A stretch of 40,000 bases of DNA, taken from NCBI GenBank assembly GCA_910587675.1, contig CAJUMU010000016.1, positions 1-40,000 on the forward strand, read 5' to 3'. A program made the translations under genes and the position numbers. The DNA comes from an uncultured Alistipes sp. GTDB lineage: Bacteria; Bacteroidota; Bacteroidia; Bacteroidales; Rikenellaceae. Positions 14,339-22,637 of this stretch are shown here, one piece after another (within the stretch, counting starts at the first letter, position 1; each line of letters begins with the position of its first letter). The notes beneath the pieces are model-generated. The model did no database searches, had not been told where the DNA came from, and saw only the letters and a list, made by a program, of their open reading frames with translations.

Positions 14339-14872
14339 TTACCAGTTAGATGCCGCCGCTTGAAATATGTCGGTCACGATTTGTGATACGATCTCGGCGT
14401 CGAGTTCGGTCTGCACGTCGGTGAGCAGCTGCGTCGAGTCGTAATCGGTGAATGCCGTGAATACGCGGTTGAACGAGTTTTCGGGAACCACCGAATTGGT
14501 GAACTTCACCTTCACCGTGATCGTCAGTCGGTTCAATATGGCATAGTCGTCGCTCGACACCGATGCCGTGGTCGAGGTGTATCCCACGATCTCGCCTTCG
14601 AAGGCGAAGTCGCCGTTCTCCTCGACGAGTTGCAGTTTGGTTTGGCGCGAAAACTTGTCTTTCAACGCTTCGACCAACGTGGAGCTGAGCGACGGCGACA
14701 CCATCGGCGCGTTGTTGGGAAAGTAGGCGACGCTGAATGTCTTCGCCCCCTCGGGGATGCTCGCTCCCGAGAGCGAATACCCTCCGCGGTAAAATATGCA
14801 GCCGCTCAACGCCGCCGCGCACAATATGGCGACGGCCGCCGAAACGAGAAATATTATTTTGTCGTGTTTCAC
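14339..14872 (-). CDS. lptE: LPS assembly lipoprotein LptE
   Basis: 177 residues. A lipoprotein signal ends LSGCIFYRGGYSLSG, with Cys25 as the lipidation site. The Bacteroidota LptE pattern follows: GGYSLSGASIPEGAKTFSVAYFPN, a helix SPSLSSTLVEALKDKFSRQTKLQLV, then strands FAFEGEIVGYTSTTASV and RLTITVKVKFTN. It plugs the LptD barrel in the outer membrane and helps place LPS/LOS on the surface. It starts 44 bases after the sigma54 activator gene. Confidence 0.92.
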   Translation of the reverse strand: MKHDKIIFLVSAAVAILCAAALSGCIFYRGGYSLSGASIPEGAKTFSVAYFPNNAPMVSPSLSSTLVEALKDKFSRQTKLQLVEENGDFAFEGEIVGYTSTTASVSSDDYAILNRLTITVKVKFTNSVVPENSFNRVFTAFTDYDSTQLLTDVQTELDAEIVSQIVTDIFQAAASNW

Positions 14873-14916
14873 TTCGTTGTCTTAATGGTGAGCGGTCCCG
14901 CCGAGGGGACGGCGCG

Positions 14917-16137
14917 TCAAATGTTTTCGTCGGTGATACCCAGCTCCTTTATGCGTCGGTAGAGCGTACGTTCCGACATGAACAGCTCGCGCGCGGCGTC
15001 GCGCCTGCGGCCGTTGTTGTTCTTGAGCGCACGAACGATCTGCTCGCGCTGCATGTCGGATTTCGACAGCTCGCGCCGAGGCTCGTCCACCACCTCCTCG
15101 CTCTCGGCGTAGTCCTCCTCGGCGGGGCGCGCCACCACCGACGAGGGAAGCAGACCTATCACCTCGGGCTGCGTCGGTTGCGCGGGCGTGTGCGTGGTGC
15201 CGTGCATCATCTCGCCCAGCATGCGTTTGAGGTCGTTTATGTCGCTGCGCATGTCGAAGAGTATCTTGTAGAGCAATTCGCGTTCCGTGGAGAAGTCGCC
15301 GCCCGCGGCGGCTCCGCTTACGGTCATGGTGTGCGCCGAGGATTGGTTGGGCGAGAGGTATCCCGCCAGAATGTCGGCCGTGACGGTTCTGTTGCGCTCC
15401 AACGCCGAGATCTGCTCGGCCACGTTCTTCAGCTGGCGGATATTGCCGCGCCAGTAGTAGTTCTGCAACAACTGCCGCGCGCCCTCGTCGAGCGTGACGG
15501 CGGGCATGTGGTACTGCACGGCTATGTCGGCCGCGAACTTGCGGAACAGCAGCGGAATATCTTCGGGGCGCTCGCGCAGGGCGGGCACCGCTATGGGCAC
15601 GGTGTTGAGGCGGTAGTAGAGATCCTCGCGGAAACGTCCCGTCTCGATCGATTTGAGCAGGTCGTTGTTCGTGGCGGCCACCACGCGTACATTGGTCTTC
15701 TGCGCCCGCGCCGAACCCACGCGCAGGAACTCGCCCGATTGCAGCACTCGCAGCAGGCGCACCTGCGTCGAGAGGGGCAGTTCGCCCACCTCGTCGAGGA
15801 ATATGGTGCCGCCGTCGGCCTCCTCGAAATAACCCTTGCGCGACTCGGTGGCTCCCGTGAAAGATCCTTTCTCGTGCCCGAACAACTCCGAATCGATGGT
15901 TCCCTCGGGGATTGCGCCGCAGTTGACGGCTATGTATTTGGCATGTTTGCGGGCCGAGTAGGCGTGTATTATCTGTGGAAAGAACTCCTTTCCCACTCCG
16001 CTCTCGCCCGTCACCAGCACCGACAGATCGGTGGGCGCCACGCGCAGGGCCACGCCCAAAGCGCGATTCAACGCCTCCGAGTTGCCGATGATTCCGAAGC
16101 GTTGCTTGACCGATAGAATATCCGTGTTTTCCACCAT
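14917..16137 (-). CDS. Sigma54-dependent transcriptional activator, no sensor domain
   Basis: 406 residues. The AAA+ domain begins almost at the N-terminus: Walker A GESGVGKE (about 44-51), the sigma54-contact loop GSFTGA (Ser in place of the common Ala; about 94-99), Walker B GGTIFLDEVGEL and the sensor region RVVAATNNDL. A low-complexity linker with acidic residues (about 270-350) leads to a Fis-type helix-turn-helix (QIVRALKNNNGRRRDAARELFMSERTLYRRIKELG). With no receiver, GAF or PAS domain, activity must be set by level or partner proteins. In many Bacteroidota it is the standing neighbour of lptE and secG. Confidence 0.93.
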   Translation of the reverse strand: MVENTDILSVKQRFGIIGNSEALNRALGVALRVAPTDLSVLVTGESGVGKEFFPQIIHAYSARKHAKYIAVNCGAIPEGTIDSELFGHEKGSFTGATESRKGYFEEADGGTIFLDEVGELPLSTQVRLLRVLQSGEFLRVGSARAQKTNVRVVAATNNDLLKSIETGRFREDLYYRLNTVPIAVPALRERPEDIPLLFRKFAADIAVQYHMPAVTLDEGARQLLQNYYWRGNIRQLKNVAEQISALERNRTVTADILAGYLSPNQSSAHTMTVSGAAAGGDFSTERELLYKILFDMRSDINDLKRMLGEMMHGTTHTPAQPTQPEVIGLLPSSVVARPAEEDYAESEEVVDEPRRELSKSDMQREQIVRALKNNNGRRRDAARELFMSERTLYRRIKELGITDENI

Positions 16138-16161
16138 GTCGATCTCTCGTTTGTCCGCCGA

Positions 16162-17013
16162 TTATTTGTCGTAAGGTTGGATGTAGTCCAGATCGGGGTT
16201 GCGCACCGTGTTTTCGGTTCCGCTCTGCGGAATCTCGTAATACCCGTCGTCGGCGCTCGCCCTCCAGTCGCACCACAATCCGTACGCCAGCGCGGCTATT
16301 GCCAGCAGTGCCGCGACGATGGCTATGAGCATTATTCGGTCGCTCTTGCGGCGCGAGGTCGGCGCGCCGTACTCCTTTCCGGCGGGCACTCTTCGGCGTC
16401 CTTTGCCGTAACGCAATCCCTTCACGTAATCGGCGTTGCGCGCCTCCGAGAGGGATGCGGCGCGTTTGTCGTCGTAAAGCGTCTTGGCACGCTCGGCCGA
16501 ATTCCTGCGTTCGCCGACGGGGCGTGGCGACGTCGGCTCCGAGGCAGGCTCGTCGGCGATTGTCCGCCGCTCGTCGCTCGTCGCTCGCGGTTCGCGGTTC
16601 GTCGCGGCGGGCGGAGGCGGAACGGCCGCTCCGTTATCCTCGTCGGGCGCGCTTTCGTCGCGAACGGCCCTGACCGCCGTCTCGGCGACTGTCGCGTCGG
16701 CAGTCGGTTCGTATACGAACGTTATGGTGCCGTTGGCGCCGCTTCGAAGTTCGCCGAAGCCGCTTAAGCGACACTTGCCGTTGTTCTGCAAACGGTACTG
16801 CGCCTCGAAAACGAAGCGGTCCATCATGGCGGCGGCCTCCATCTCCGATACGCCGCTCTGCGCGATCAGCGATCGCAACACTCCGTCGTCGGCCTTTATC
16901 AGATTGGAAAATAGCACCGTTTGCCCGGGGACCTTCACGATGAACGTCCCGAGGTTGGGGATTACCAAGCGTTTGTGCTCGGCCAGATATTTCGATACGA
17001 GTTTAACTATCAT
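16162..17013 (-). CDS. HU-CCDC81-like protein with membrane anchor
   Basis: 283 residues from Met-Ile-Val-Lys-Leu (17013); upstream in-frame codons run into repeat R5 and are not coding. The N-terminal 75 residues (VSKYLAEHKRLVIPNLGTFIVK..., GVLRSLIAQSGVSEMEAAAMMDRF) match the prokaryotic HU-like CCDC81 module. A low-complexity Pro/Arg/Glu linker (about 110-200) precedes one transmembrane helix (RIMLIAIVAALLAIAALAYGLWCDW, about 225-250) and a short tail. In related proteins a SPOR domain follows; here it is absent. A tether between membrane and DNA or protein partners is inferred. It is the first gene of the secG operon, 24 bases before the activator gene. Confidence 0.8.
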   Translation of the reverse strand: MIVKLVSKYLAEHKRLVIPNLGTFIVKVPGQTVLFSNLIKADDGVLRSLIAQSGVSEMEAAAMMDRFVFEAQYRLQNNGKCRLSGFGELRSGANGTITFVYEPTADATVAETAVRAVRDESAPDEDNGAAVPPPPAATNREPRATSDERRTIADEPASEPTSPRPVGERRNSAERAKTLYDDKRAASLSEARNADYVKGLRYGKGRRRVPAGKEYGAPTSRRKSDRIMLIAIVAALLAIAALAYGLWCDWRASADDGYYEIPQSGTENTVRNPDLDYIQPYDK

Positions 17014-17125
17014 CTTCGTATGGCGTAAATTCGGTTTAAAGATACTAACTTTTTTCGGAAATGAAAAATTTCGCACGCGCCGCGATGGGAGCGGGGCGGT
17101 TTTATGCGGTGCACATTGGGCGTAG

Positions 17126-17218
17126 GCGGTTCGCCGACAGCGGAGGACGTATGCGAGCATAACGCGAGCAGCAGTCCGCCGCGCGGGGTGGCGGCGAACT
17201 GCACGGTTCTCCGAACCG
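17126..17218. repeat. Dispersed palindromic repeat, partial copy R5
   Basis: The GC-rich block (begins GCGGTTCGCCG at 17126, ends CGGCGAACTGC at 17202) is followed by a short hairpin CGGTTC-tcc-GAACCG (17204-17218). The hairpin arms are different from those of R2-R4, yet self-complementary. It lies between the HU-like gene and the HEPN-like gene. Confidence 0.8.
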
Positions 17219-17271
17219 CAATTTATATAATGCAACCGCTGCGGGACCTGAAAATCCTGCAGCAGTTGTTA

Positions 17272-18144
17272 TTATCGTTTGGTATATAATTCCATTCTCC
17301 TATTGCATAATCGCCTTGCTATCTCTCCTAACCGTTTCACGGGGTCGAAGTGCCGCGCCAACTCGTCCGATTCGACGAAGAAATCTGGGTCGTATTGCGC
17401 GTATGTGGCAGAATTGTTTAGGCAATGCAATGTTTGTTTCGGATAGTATTCGTCCGACTCGAACAACAGCGGCAATTCGCCTGACAATGTACGCAGCCTA
17501 TGGTGCAGATACCGCACGTCGCAACTGTCCGCCTCGAAACTGTGGTAAACATAAAACAGAGTTCTATAGTAATACACTGCCGCCTGCGCCATCGCGAACG
17601 CCGACTCGCGAACGTGGTCCTTATCAAGATTACATTCCGCATACCCCGCGAGCTTGTCGGCCAACGGCATGAATGTCCCCGTATATCTCGCGGCTACGGA
17701 TGCCGCATGGTCGAAATCGAATCCGTCGCGGGGTCGGGCAATCTTTCGGCTGCGGGAATACAATCCGATTCCCTCTTTTCGAGCGAAATAGAAGAACGGA
17801 ACATTATTAGATGCGATATGTTGTCGGGTATAGATATAGAGATTAATGTATGGCGCGCCGTGTCCGATGTAAGGGAGTTTCATTTTCAAATATCGTTTTG
17901 CGTCATACCAACTGTAATGTGTCGGCCCGTCGGTTACTACCAATAAATCGTATGCGAGAATGTCGCTGTGGGGCGTTCCGTCAGCTAACTTGCCGAACAG
18001 CAGGATATATTCGGGGTCCAATAACTCGCGCAGAGTTTCTGCTATTCGCGCGGCTTTCAATGTATCGTAAGATTGTTGTTTAGGCTCTATCGCTATAATA
18101 TTTTGCGCAGGCAGTTCCTGCGATTGTTTTTGATTCGTTTCCAT
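17272..18144 (-). CDS. Nucleotidyltransferase-like/HEPN-like fusion protein
   Basis: 290 residues. The N-terminal half has the outline of a minimal nucleotidyltransferase (EYILLFGKLADGTPHSDILAYDLLVVTDGP, about 45-76), but the usual GSxxxG(x)nDxD signature is degraded: Gly-Lys-Leu instead of Gly-Ser, and an inserted segment before the Asp. The C-terminal half is helical and HEPN-like (SAFAMAQAAVYYYRTLFYVYHSFEADSCDVRYLHHRLRTLSG, about 182-225). The canonical HEPN RNase motif Rx4-6H is not obvious. Such pairs act as toxin-antitoxin or RNA-targeting systems when separate genes; the fusion with degraded motifs may be regulatory or defensive. It stands alone between repeats R5 and R3 and downstream of an RNA-switch-like palindrome. 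Confidence 0.65.
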   Translation of the reverse strand: METNQKQSQELPAQNIIAIEPKQQSYDTLKAARIAETLRELLDPEYILLFGKLADGTPHSDILAYDLLVVTDGPTHYSWYDAKRYLKMKLPYIGHGAPYINLYIYTRQHIASNNVPFFYFARKEGIGLYSRSRKIARPRDGFDFDHAASVAARYTGTFMPLADKLAGYAECNLDKDHVRESAFAMAQAAVYYYRTLFYVYHSFEADSCDVRYLHHRLRTLSGELPLLFESDEYYPKQTLHCLNNSATYAQYDPDFFVESDELARHFDPVKRLGEIARRLCNRRMELYTKR

Positions 18145-18336
18145 GTTTGATTTTTGTTTCGGATTAGATAATAGTGTGTCTGTCCTTATCGCGCGCGATG
18201 CGCAACAAAGAGAATAAATAGTTTGATTAACAAGCGTTTGCTAATCTGGCGGATGAGAATGGGAACGAATAGGATCATTGCATGGCGGAAACCGCCTGCG
18301 GTCTGCCTTTCGGCTTGTCTGCGTCGTAACGCGGAC

Positions 18337-18517
18337 GATTAATTGTGTTCGCATATAAATAAAAAAGTGCGCAGCTGCGAACACAATTAATCACTTTTGC
18401 AAGCTCAAAAAAGGTGTCATTCGCGGGTCGCTAAACCCCAACAACTCTGCGCATACGTTTTTAGTATGGGCTTTTTTGAGTCCAAGTTGCAAAAATTAAT
18501 AATTAACTATGTTCGCA
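18337..18517 (-). ncRNA. Nested palindromic leader RNA with two exclusive hairpins
   Basis: The segment 18376-18392 (TGCGAACACAATTAATC on plus) can pair perfectly over 17 bp with 18337-18353, or as part of a longer hairpin with 18487-18517 (TGCGAACA/TGTTCGCA, TTTTGCAA/TTGCAAAA, and CTCAAAAAAG/CTTTTTTGAG at 18404-18413/18471-18480). The two foldings exclude each other. On the minus strand a promoter lies at 18522-18550 and a T-run follows CGCAGCTGCG at 18377-18361. That is the layout of an attenuator or RNA switch, or a free small RNA, ahead of the HEPN-like gene at 18144. 18145-18336 holds only short palindromes. Confidence 0.5.
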
Positions 18518-18521
18518 AGAA

Positions 18522-18550
18522 CAAAAGTAGTCATTTTTCTTAAAACGCAA
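18522..18550 (-). promoter_or_regulatory. Promoter for the palindromic leader RNA
   Basis: On the minus strand TTG (18550-18548), an 18-base spacer and TACTTTTG (18529-18522) match the Bacteroidota promoter. Transcription would start near 18515, exactly at the edge of the nested palindrome. Confidence 0.6.
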
Positions 18551-18570
18551 AAATAATTTCCGAATATACA

Positions 18571-19060
18571 CGTCATGCCACCGAGCGTGAGCGAGGAATG
18601 GCATCTCTAATGGAAATGTTATCGGTTGAGATTCCATTCATTTTTCCTTTCGGAAAAATGTGGAATGACGTGAAGGGGCAGCGGGTTTGCTGTTCGCCGA
18701 CGGCGGAGGACGCAATCGAGCGAAAAGCGAGTTGCAGTCCGCCGCGTGGGGGCGGCGGCGAACTGCGCGACTCTGCGAGTCGCATTATTTAATATAATAC
18801 ACGCGCGACAGCAAAGAACCGTGGCAGAAAGGATTTCGGATTAAGGGCGGTTGCGGCGACGGAGCGTTAAAAATCGGAGCCCTTTTGATTGCTTCAAAAG
18901 TGCCGCAGGCATCCGATTTAGCGCAGGCGCGAGACCGCCCCCGAAATCGTTTCACCGCGGCGGCTTTTGGGTTACCTTTTGGCCGCGCAAAAGGTAACCA
19001 TTTCGTTAAGCCGAGGGCAATCGTGCTTGCACAGATTGCCGAGGCGAGAAATGGAAGAAT
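18571..19060. repeat. Dispersed palindromic repeat, full copy R3
   Basis: The order is the same as in R2: CGTCATGCCACCGAGCG (18571) with TGGCATCTCTAA; a framed hairpin ATTCCA/TGGAAT with stem CATTTTTCC/GGAAAAATG and loop TTTC (18639-18660); the GC-rich block 18691-18766; a hairpin GCGACTC-tgc-GAGTCGC (18767-18783); tail ACACGCG..CAGCAAA, including GGCGGTTGCGGCGACGGAGCG; a hairpin CTTTTGA/TCAAAAG near 18882-18901; a hairpin GGTTACCTTTTG/CAAAAGGTAACC (about 18970-19000); and a hairpin with flanks CATTTCG/CGAGAAATG (18999-19053) whose stem GGCAATC/GATTGCC differs from R2. Confidence 0.85.
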
Positions 19061-19089
19061 GAAATTCAACGTAAGTTTATGATCTTGGT

Positions 19090-19290
19090 AGAAATGATTT
19101 TGTCATTAGAGATTCCAATCAATTTCCCGTTTGATAAACGGGAAATTGATTGGAATGACGGGAAAGGTTGTTACGTTGTCCGCAGGCCCGCTGTTCGCCG
19201 ACGGCGGAGGACAAAACGAGCGAAAGCGAGTTGCAGTCCGCCGCGCGGGGTGGCGGCGAACTGCCGACATCGCTCTGCGATGTCGATTTG
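19090..19290. repeat. Dispersed palindromic repeat, copy R4
   Basis: It contains a 21-bp perfect hairpin with loop GAT (19112-19132 / 19136-19156), the same ATTCCA/TGGAAT frame as R2 and R3 but a different inner stem. The GC-rich block (about 19192-19264) follows, then the hairpin CGACATCGC-tct-GCGATGTCG (19265-19285). It lies directly before the rpsU terminator. Confidence 0.85.
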
Positions 19291-19300
19291 TTTGCGGTCT

Positions 19301-19334
19301 AAAAAAAGCGAACCGCCTGAACGAGTCAGGCGGT
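19301..19334 (-). terminator. rpsU terminator
   Basis: On the minus strand ACCGCCTGA (19334-19326) pairs with TCAGGCGGT (19320-19312), followed by CGCTTTTTTT (19301-19310). A clean rho-independent terminator 29 bases after the rpsU stop. Confidence 0.9.
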
Positions 19335-19362
19335 CCGTATCGATCCCTAAGGTTGAGGCGGA

Positions 19363-19554
19363 TTACTCCTCCTGACGATAGGTGTGCTCGACGTAAATAG
19401 CGTGCTGCATGGCCTCGCGCTTCGCGATCGAAGGCTTGGTGAAATACTGACGGCGACGAAGCTCCTTCAGCACACCCGTGCGCTCGTACTTACGTTTGAA
19501 TTTCTTGAGGGCCTTCTCGATGTTCTCGCCCTCCTTTACCGGCATGATAATCAT
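19363..19554 (-). CDS. rpsU: 30S ribosomal protein S21
   Basis: 63 residues, full length for the Bacteroidota form. MIIMPVKEGENIEKALKKFKRKYERTGVLKELRRRQYFTKPS is the conserved S21 N-terminal region, and the basic C-terminal tail is KREAMQHAIYVEHTYRQEE. S21 binds near the 3' end of 16S rRNA on the small subunit; in Bacteroidota it is linked to sequestering of the anti-Shine-Dalgarno, in line with the weak ribosome sites in this window. It is the last gene of the lon-to-rpsU train, though its own promoter may exist. A 34-codon frame lies just upstream. Confidence 0.97.
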   Translation of the reverse strand: MIIMPVKEGENIEKALKKFKRKYERTGVLKELRRRQYFTKPSIAKREAMQHAIYVEHTYRQEE

Positions 19555-19576
19555 AATGCTATAATTTTTTATCGTT

Positions 19577-19681
19577 TTACGTTTTGTCGTTCGCCGCTTT
19601 GGCGGCCTTTTTCTCGATTGCGACCGCCTGACCTCTGTCGGCGTGTTCGCTCTGAAATGCGCTTATACTCTCAATCGGCAT
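19577..19681 (-). CDS. Possible small upstream frame before rpsU
   Basis: 34 codons (MPIESISAFQSEHADRG... ending AKAANDKT). Its ATG overlaps the end of the HhH gene by 11 bases (TATGCCGATTGA), and it stops 22 bases before the rpsU ATG. It could couple translation of the HhH gene to rpsU or encode a small peptide. There is no homology I can name; chance is the main alternative. Confidence 0.25.
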   Translation of the reverse strand: MPIESISAFQSEHADRGQAVAIEKKAAKAANDKT

Positions 19682-20759
19682 AAAGCCCGAATCGAAGATA
19701 CGGGGCCAACCGTTCGGCCTCGTCCTTTGTAAAGATATCGTCTTCAACCATCTCTTCGATTCCGCTCCAACCTCCTTTCAGTTTGCGCTGTTTGACTATT
19801 CTCCGCAGAGCCTTCGCCGACACGTAGGGGTGTCGCATCAACTCTTTCGGGTCCGCAAAGTTAATATCAATTTTCGATATTTTGCAACTATCGCAACTAA
19901 TTTGTGGTAAAATTCTCTCAAAATTGCTCTCGGTGACGCATTTCAGCTCGGCGAGCTGTTCCACCGAGCGGAATCCGCCCAGCAGTTCGCGATAGCGCAT
20001 TATCTCCACGACGCTCTTTTCGCCGATGCCGACCACGGAACGCAACGTCGCCGAATCGGCCGAGTTGAGCTCTATCTTCAGCGGCGCCGCTGCCGTCGGC
20101 TCGGCCTCCGCGGCGGGGCGAGGGGCGGAGTAGAGTATGTAGGGCGACAATCTCTCCGCGATACGGTCGCTCACGACGTAACATTCGCGAAACTGCTCCT
20201 CGTCGCGTATGCCGCCCGACGCTTCGCGGTAGCGGACCAGAACTTCGGCCTGACGGGGCGAGAATCCTATGGTCGCGAGGTATGCGGCCGACGCCGTGTC
20301 GATGGCGAAGGGTTCGAGCCGTACGCTCTCCGCCGCCGAATTCGCCTCGGCGCGTACGCGTGGTCGGGGAGGAGTTTGCGCTCGCGGCGCGGCGGCGTGT
20401 TTCTCCGAGATTACTATGTAGGGTTTCAGCGCGGCGTATAACGAGTCGTCTACTCCCGCGACCAAGGCTATATCCTCCTCGATGCGATACACTTTGCCGT
20501 AACGACGCCAGCGGATTATCCCTGCCGCGACTTCGGGCGGCACTCCGCAGCGGCGCAACTCCTCGTAATCGGCCTCGTTGGGATCGAACGGCGACAACGT
20601 CGCGGCGGTAGGTTCCGACTCCACGGCCTCCTTGGTCTCCGCGAGCAGCACGGGGCGGTCGCCTCTGCGCTCGACGAGCAGCGACAGCAGCACGGCTGCC
20701 AATATCAGCGGCAGCAATACCATGAGCCCGCGTCGCTCTTCGTCGGAAAATATCTTCAT
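19671..20759 (-). CDS. Membrane-anchored helix-hairpin-helix (ComEA-like) protein
   Basis: 362 residues. It has a short cytoplasmic N-terminus, one transmembrane helix (GLMVLLPLILAAVLLSLLVE, about 11-30), then several helix-hairpin-helix units. Seen are FDPNEADYEELRRCGVPPEVAAGIIRWRRYG (about 58-88), IDTASAAYLATIGFSPRQAEVLVRYREASGG (about 153-183), IELNSADSATLRSVVGIGEKSVVEIMRYRELLGG (about 225-258) and a last DINFADPKELMRHPYVSAKALRRIV (about 298-325). These bind DNA non-specifically, as in ComEA. Periplasmic DNA capture or envelope association is inferred. It lies 12 bases after the UbiD-family gene. Confidence 0.85.
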   Translation of the reverse strand: MKIFSDEERRGLMVLLPLILAAVLLSLLVERRGDRPVLLAETKEAVESEPTAATLSPFDPNEADYEELRRCGVPPEVAAGIIRWRRYGKVYRIEEDIALVAGVDDSLYAALKPYIVISEKHAAAPRAQTPPRPRVRAEANSAAESVRLEPFAIDTASAAYLATIGFSPRQAEVLVRYREASGGIRDEEQFRECYVVSDRIAERLSPYILYSAPRPAAEAEPTAAAPLKIELNSADSATLRSVVGIGEKSVVEIMRYRELLGGFRSVEQLAELKCVTESNFERILPQISCDSCKISKIDINFADPKELMRHPYVSAKALRRIVKQRKLKGGWSGIEEMVEDDIFTKDEAERLAPYLRFGLYAD

Positions 20760-20771
20760 AGTGGGGTAGGG

Positions 20772-22625
20772 TTACCAGTCGGCTTTGGTCGATAGTTGCA
20801 TTCGGCGGTATCGGCGCGAGGGCGATTCGATGCGCTCGCCCAGTCCGTATTCCTCCCACCGCTCGTCCACCGCCCGTATGGTCTCCGTCGACGAGGCGAC
20901 CACATTGGGGAAACGCGGGGGATTGCCCTCGACGGAGGGGTGTTTGCTTCGGGCGTCTATCAGGAGCTCGCCGCCCGACAGATGCCGCACGTCGCGCCGC
21001 GGATCGGTGTTCGCCGCCGCGAGCCATAGCAGATCTTCGGCCGTCATCGTTCCCGCCGCCGCATAATCGAATAAAGCGACGTATTTCATGCCGCGAATGT
21101 CGTTCTCCGCAAGGTAACGCTCCGCGTCCGCGACGTCGGGACGGTCGGGCGCGGCGTACAGCACGAGCAGTCCGCAGCTCTCGACGAACCTCGTGTCGAA
21201 GAGCTCTATGCCTCCCGCGGGGCGGGCGGTTCGCGGCGTCGCAATCGGTTCCGTGGGCGTCGAGATGTCCACATCGGTGAGGTCGAACGCCAGCTTGCCG
21301 CCGAAGCCGCATGTGGCCGTGGCGTGATCGAGCACGTCGAGCACGCCTTCGGAGCGGATTATGCTCCGTGCGGTATCGGCCCGCCTGAGCAGCGCGGCGA
21401 GCGTCGCGAACGAACGTATATGCGTCGACGACGAGGCTATGACGAGGTATTTGTTGAACATCATCTGCCCCGCACCCCACAACGCCTGCGCGACCTTGTG
21501 CGCTTGCCCCTCGTAACGCTTGGCGATAGATACCACCGCCAGATTGTGCGCCGTGCCCGCCGTTGGCATCCACAAATCCTCCACCTCGGGCTGTACGGCC
21601 ATGCGTATGGGGGCCAAGAATATCTTTTCGGTCGCCTTGGCTATGTAGGCGTCCTCCTGCGGCGGCACGCCGACCACGGTGGCGGGGTATACCGCGTCGC
21701 GGCGATGGGTTATCGCCGTTATGTGGAATAGGGGATAGAGATCCTTCAACGAGTAGAATCCCGTGTGGTCGCCGAAATCTCCCTCCACGACTTTGGGTTC
21801 CGCGGGATCGACGTAACCTTCGATTACGAAGTCGCAATCTTCGGGAATGCGTATGTCGCACGTCAGAGCGCGCACCAACCGCACGGGGCGGCGGCGGAGA
21901 AATCCCGCCAGCAGATATTCGTCCATATTGTCGGGCATCGGAGCCGTCGCGGCGTATGTGTAGGCGGGGTCGCCGCCCAGCGTCACCACCACTGGCATTC
22001 GTCGTCCCATGCGTCGGTAGGCGTCGTAATGGCGCGCCCCCGTCTTATGTATGTGCCAGTGCATGCCCGTGGAGCGGGCGTCGAATCGTTGCATGCGGTA
22101 CATGCCCACGTTGCGTATGCCGCTCTCGGGATCGACCGTGTTCACCATCGGCAGCGTGACGAACGGCCCGCCGTCGTGCTCCCACGAGCGCAGCAGCGGC
22201 AGACGGCCGATGTCGGCCTCGTCGCCTTTCAGAACTACCTGCTGACACGCTCCGCGCCCCGACGCCTCGCGCGGAAACCATCGCGACATGTCGGCCAACA
22301 AGGGGAGCATGCGCAGCTTGTCGACGAGCGAGCCTTTGGGCGCGAGCGCTCGGCCCAGCATCGAGTCGATCCTCCGCGCGATATCGTCGAGCGACTCCGC
22401 GCCCAAAGCCAGCGCCATGCGGCGGTCGGAACCCATCATGTTGGTGAGCACGGGAAACTCGGTGCCCGTGTTTTCGAACAGCAAGGCCTTGCCGCCGCCC
22501 TCGCTCTTGGCCATGCGGTCGGTGATCTCGGCTATCTCGAAACGCGGCGAGACGCGCGCCCCGACGCGCAGCAGTTCGCCGTGCCGTTCGAGGGTGTCGA
22601 TATATTCGCGAAGTGATCCGTACAT
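20772..22625 (-). CDS. UbiD family decarboxylase (menaquinone-type)
   Basis: 617 residues, the usual length for Bacteroidota UbiD-like proteins. N-terminal MYGSLREYIDTLERHGELLRV, prenyl-FMN-binding segments around GMYRMQRFDARSTGMHWHIHK and RRMPVVVTLGGDP (about 170-220), an acidic region with EGDFGDHTGFYSL (about 285-297) and MAVQPEVEDLWMP are typical. The family uses prenylated FMN made by UbiX; in Bacteroidota lacking ubiquinone it is annotated for menaquinone (futalosine pathway) or aromatic acid decarboxylation. Exact substrate not shown by sequence. It lies 12 bases after the Gfo/Idh/MocA gene. Confidence 0.9.
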   Translation of the reverse strand: MYGSLREYIDTLERHGELLRVGARVSPRFEIAEITDRMAKSEGGGKALLFENTGTEFPVLTNMMGSDRRMALALGAESLDDIARRIDSMLGRALAPKGSLVDKLRMLPLLADMSRWFPREASGRGACQQVVLKGDEADIGRLPLLRSWEHDGGPFVTLPMVNTVDPESGIRNVGMYRMQRFDARSTGMHWHIHKTGARHYDAYRRMGRRMPVVVTLGGDPAYTYAATAPMPDNMDEYLLAGFLRRRPVRLVRALTCDIRIPEDCDFVIEGYVDPAEPKVVEGDFGDHTGFYSLKDLYPLFHITAITHRRDAVYPATVVGVPPQEDAYIAKATEKIFLAPIRMAVQPEVEDLWMPTAGTAHNLAVVSIAKRYEGQAHKVAQALWGAGQMMFNKYLVIASSSTHIRSFATLAALLRRADTARSIIRSEGVLDVLDHATATCGFGGKLAFDLTDVDISTPTEPIATPRTARPAGGIELFDTRFVESCGLLVLYAAPDRPDVADAERYLAENDIRGMKYVALFDYAAAGTMTAEDLLWLAAANTDPRRDVRHLSGGELLIDARSKHPSVEGNPPRFPNVVASSTETIRAVDERWEEYGLGERIESPSRRYRRMQLSTKADW

Positions 22626-22637
22626 AGTTCTTCTGCG

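Noticed and set aside
18337..18517. CRISPR array or integron attC-type cassette
   Set aside because: Repeats are inverted, not evenly spaced direct repeats with spacers; no cas gene or integron integrase.
11235..19290. Insertion sequence or MITE ends with a transposase
   Set aside because: No transposase gene or target-site duplication could be seen; repeats are more complex than simple terminal inverted repeats.
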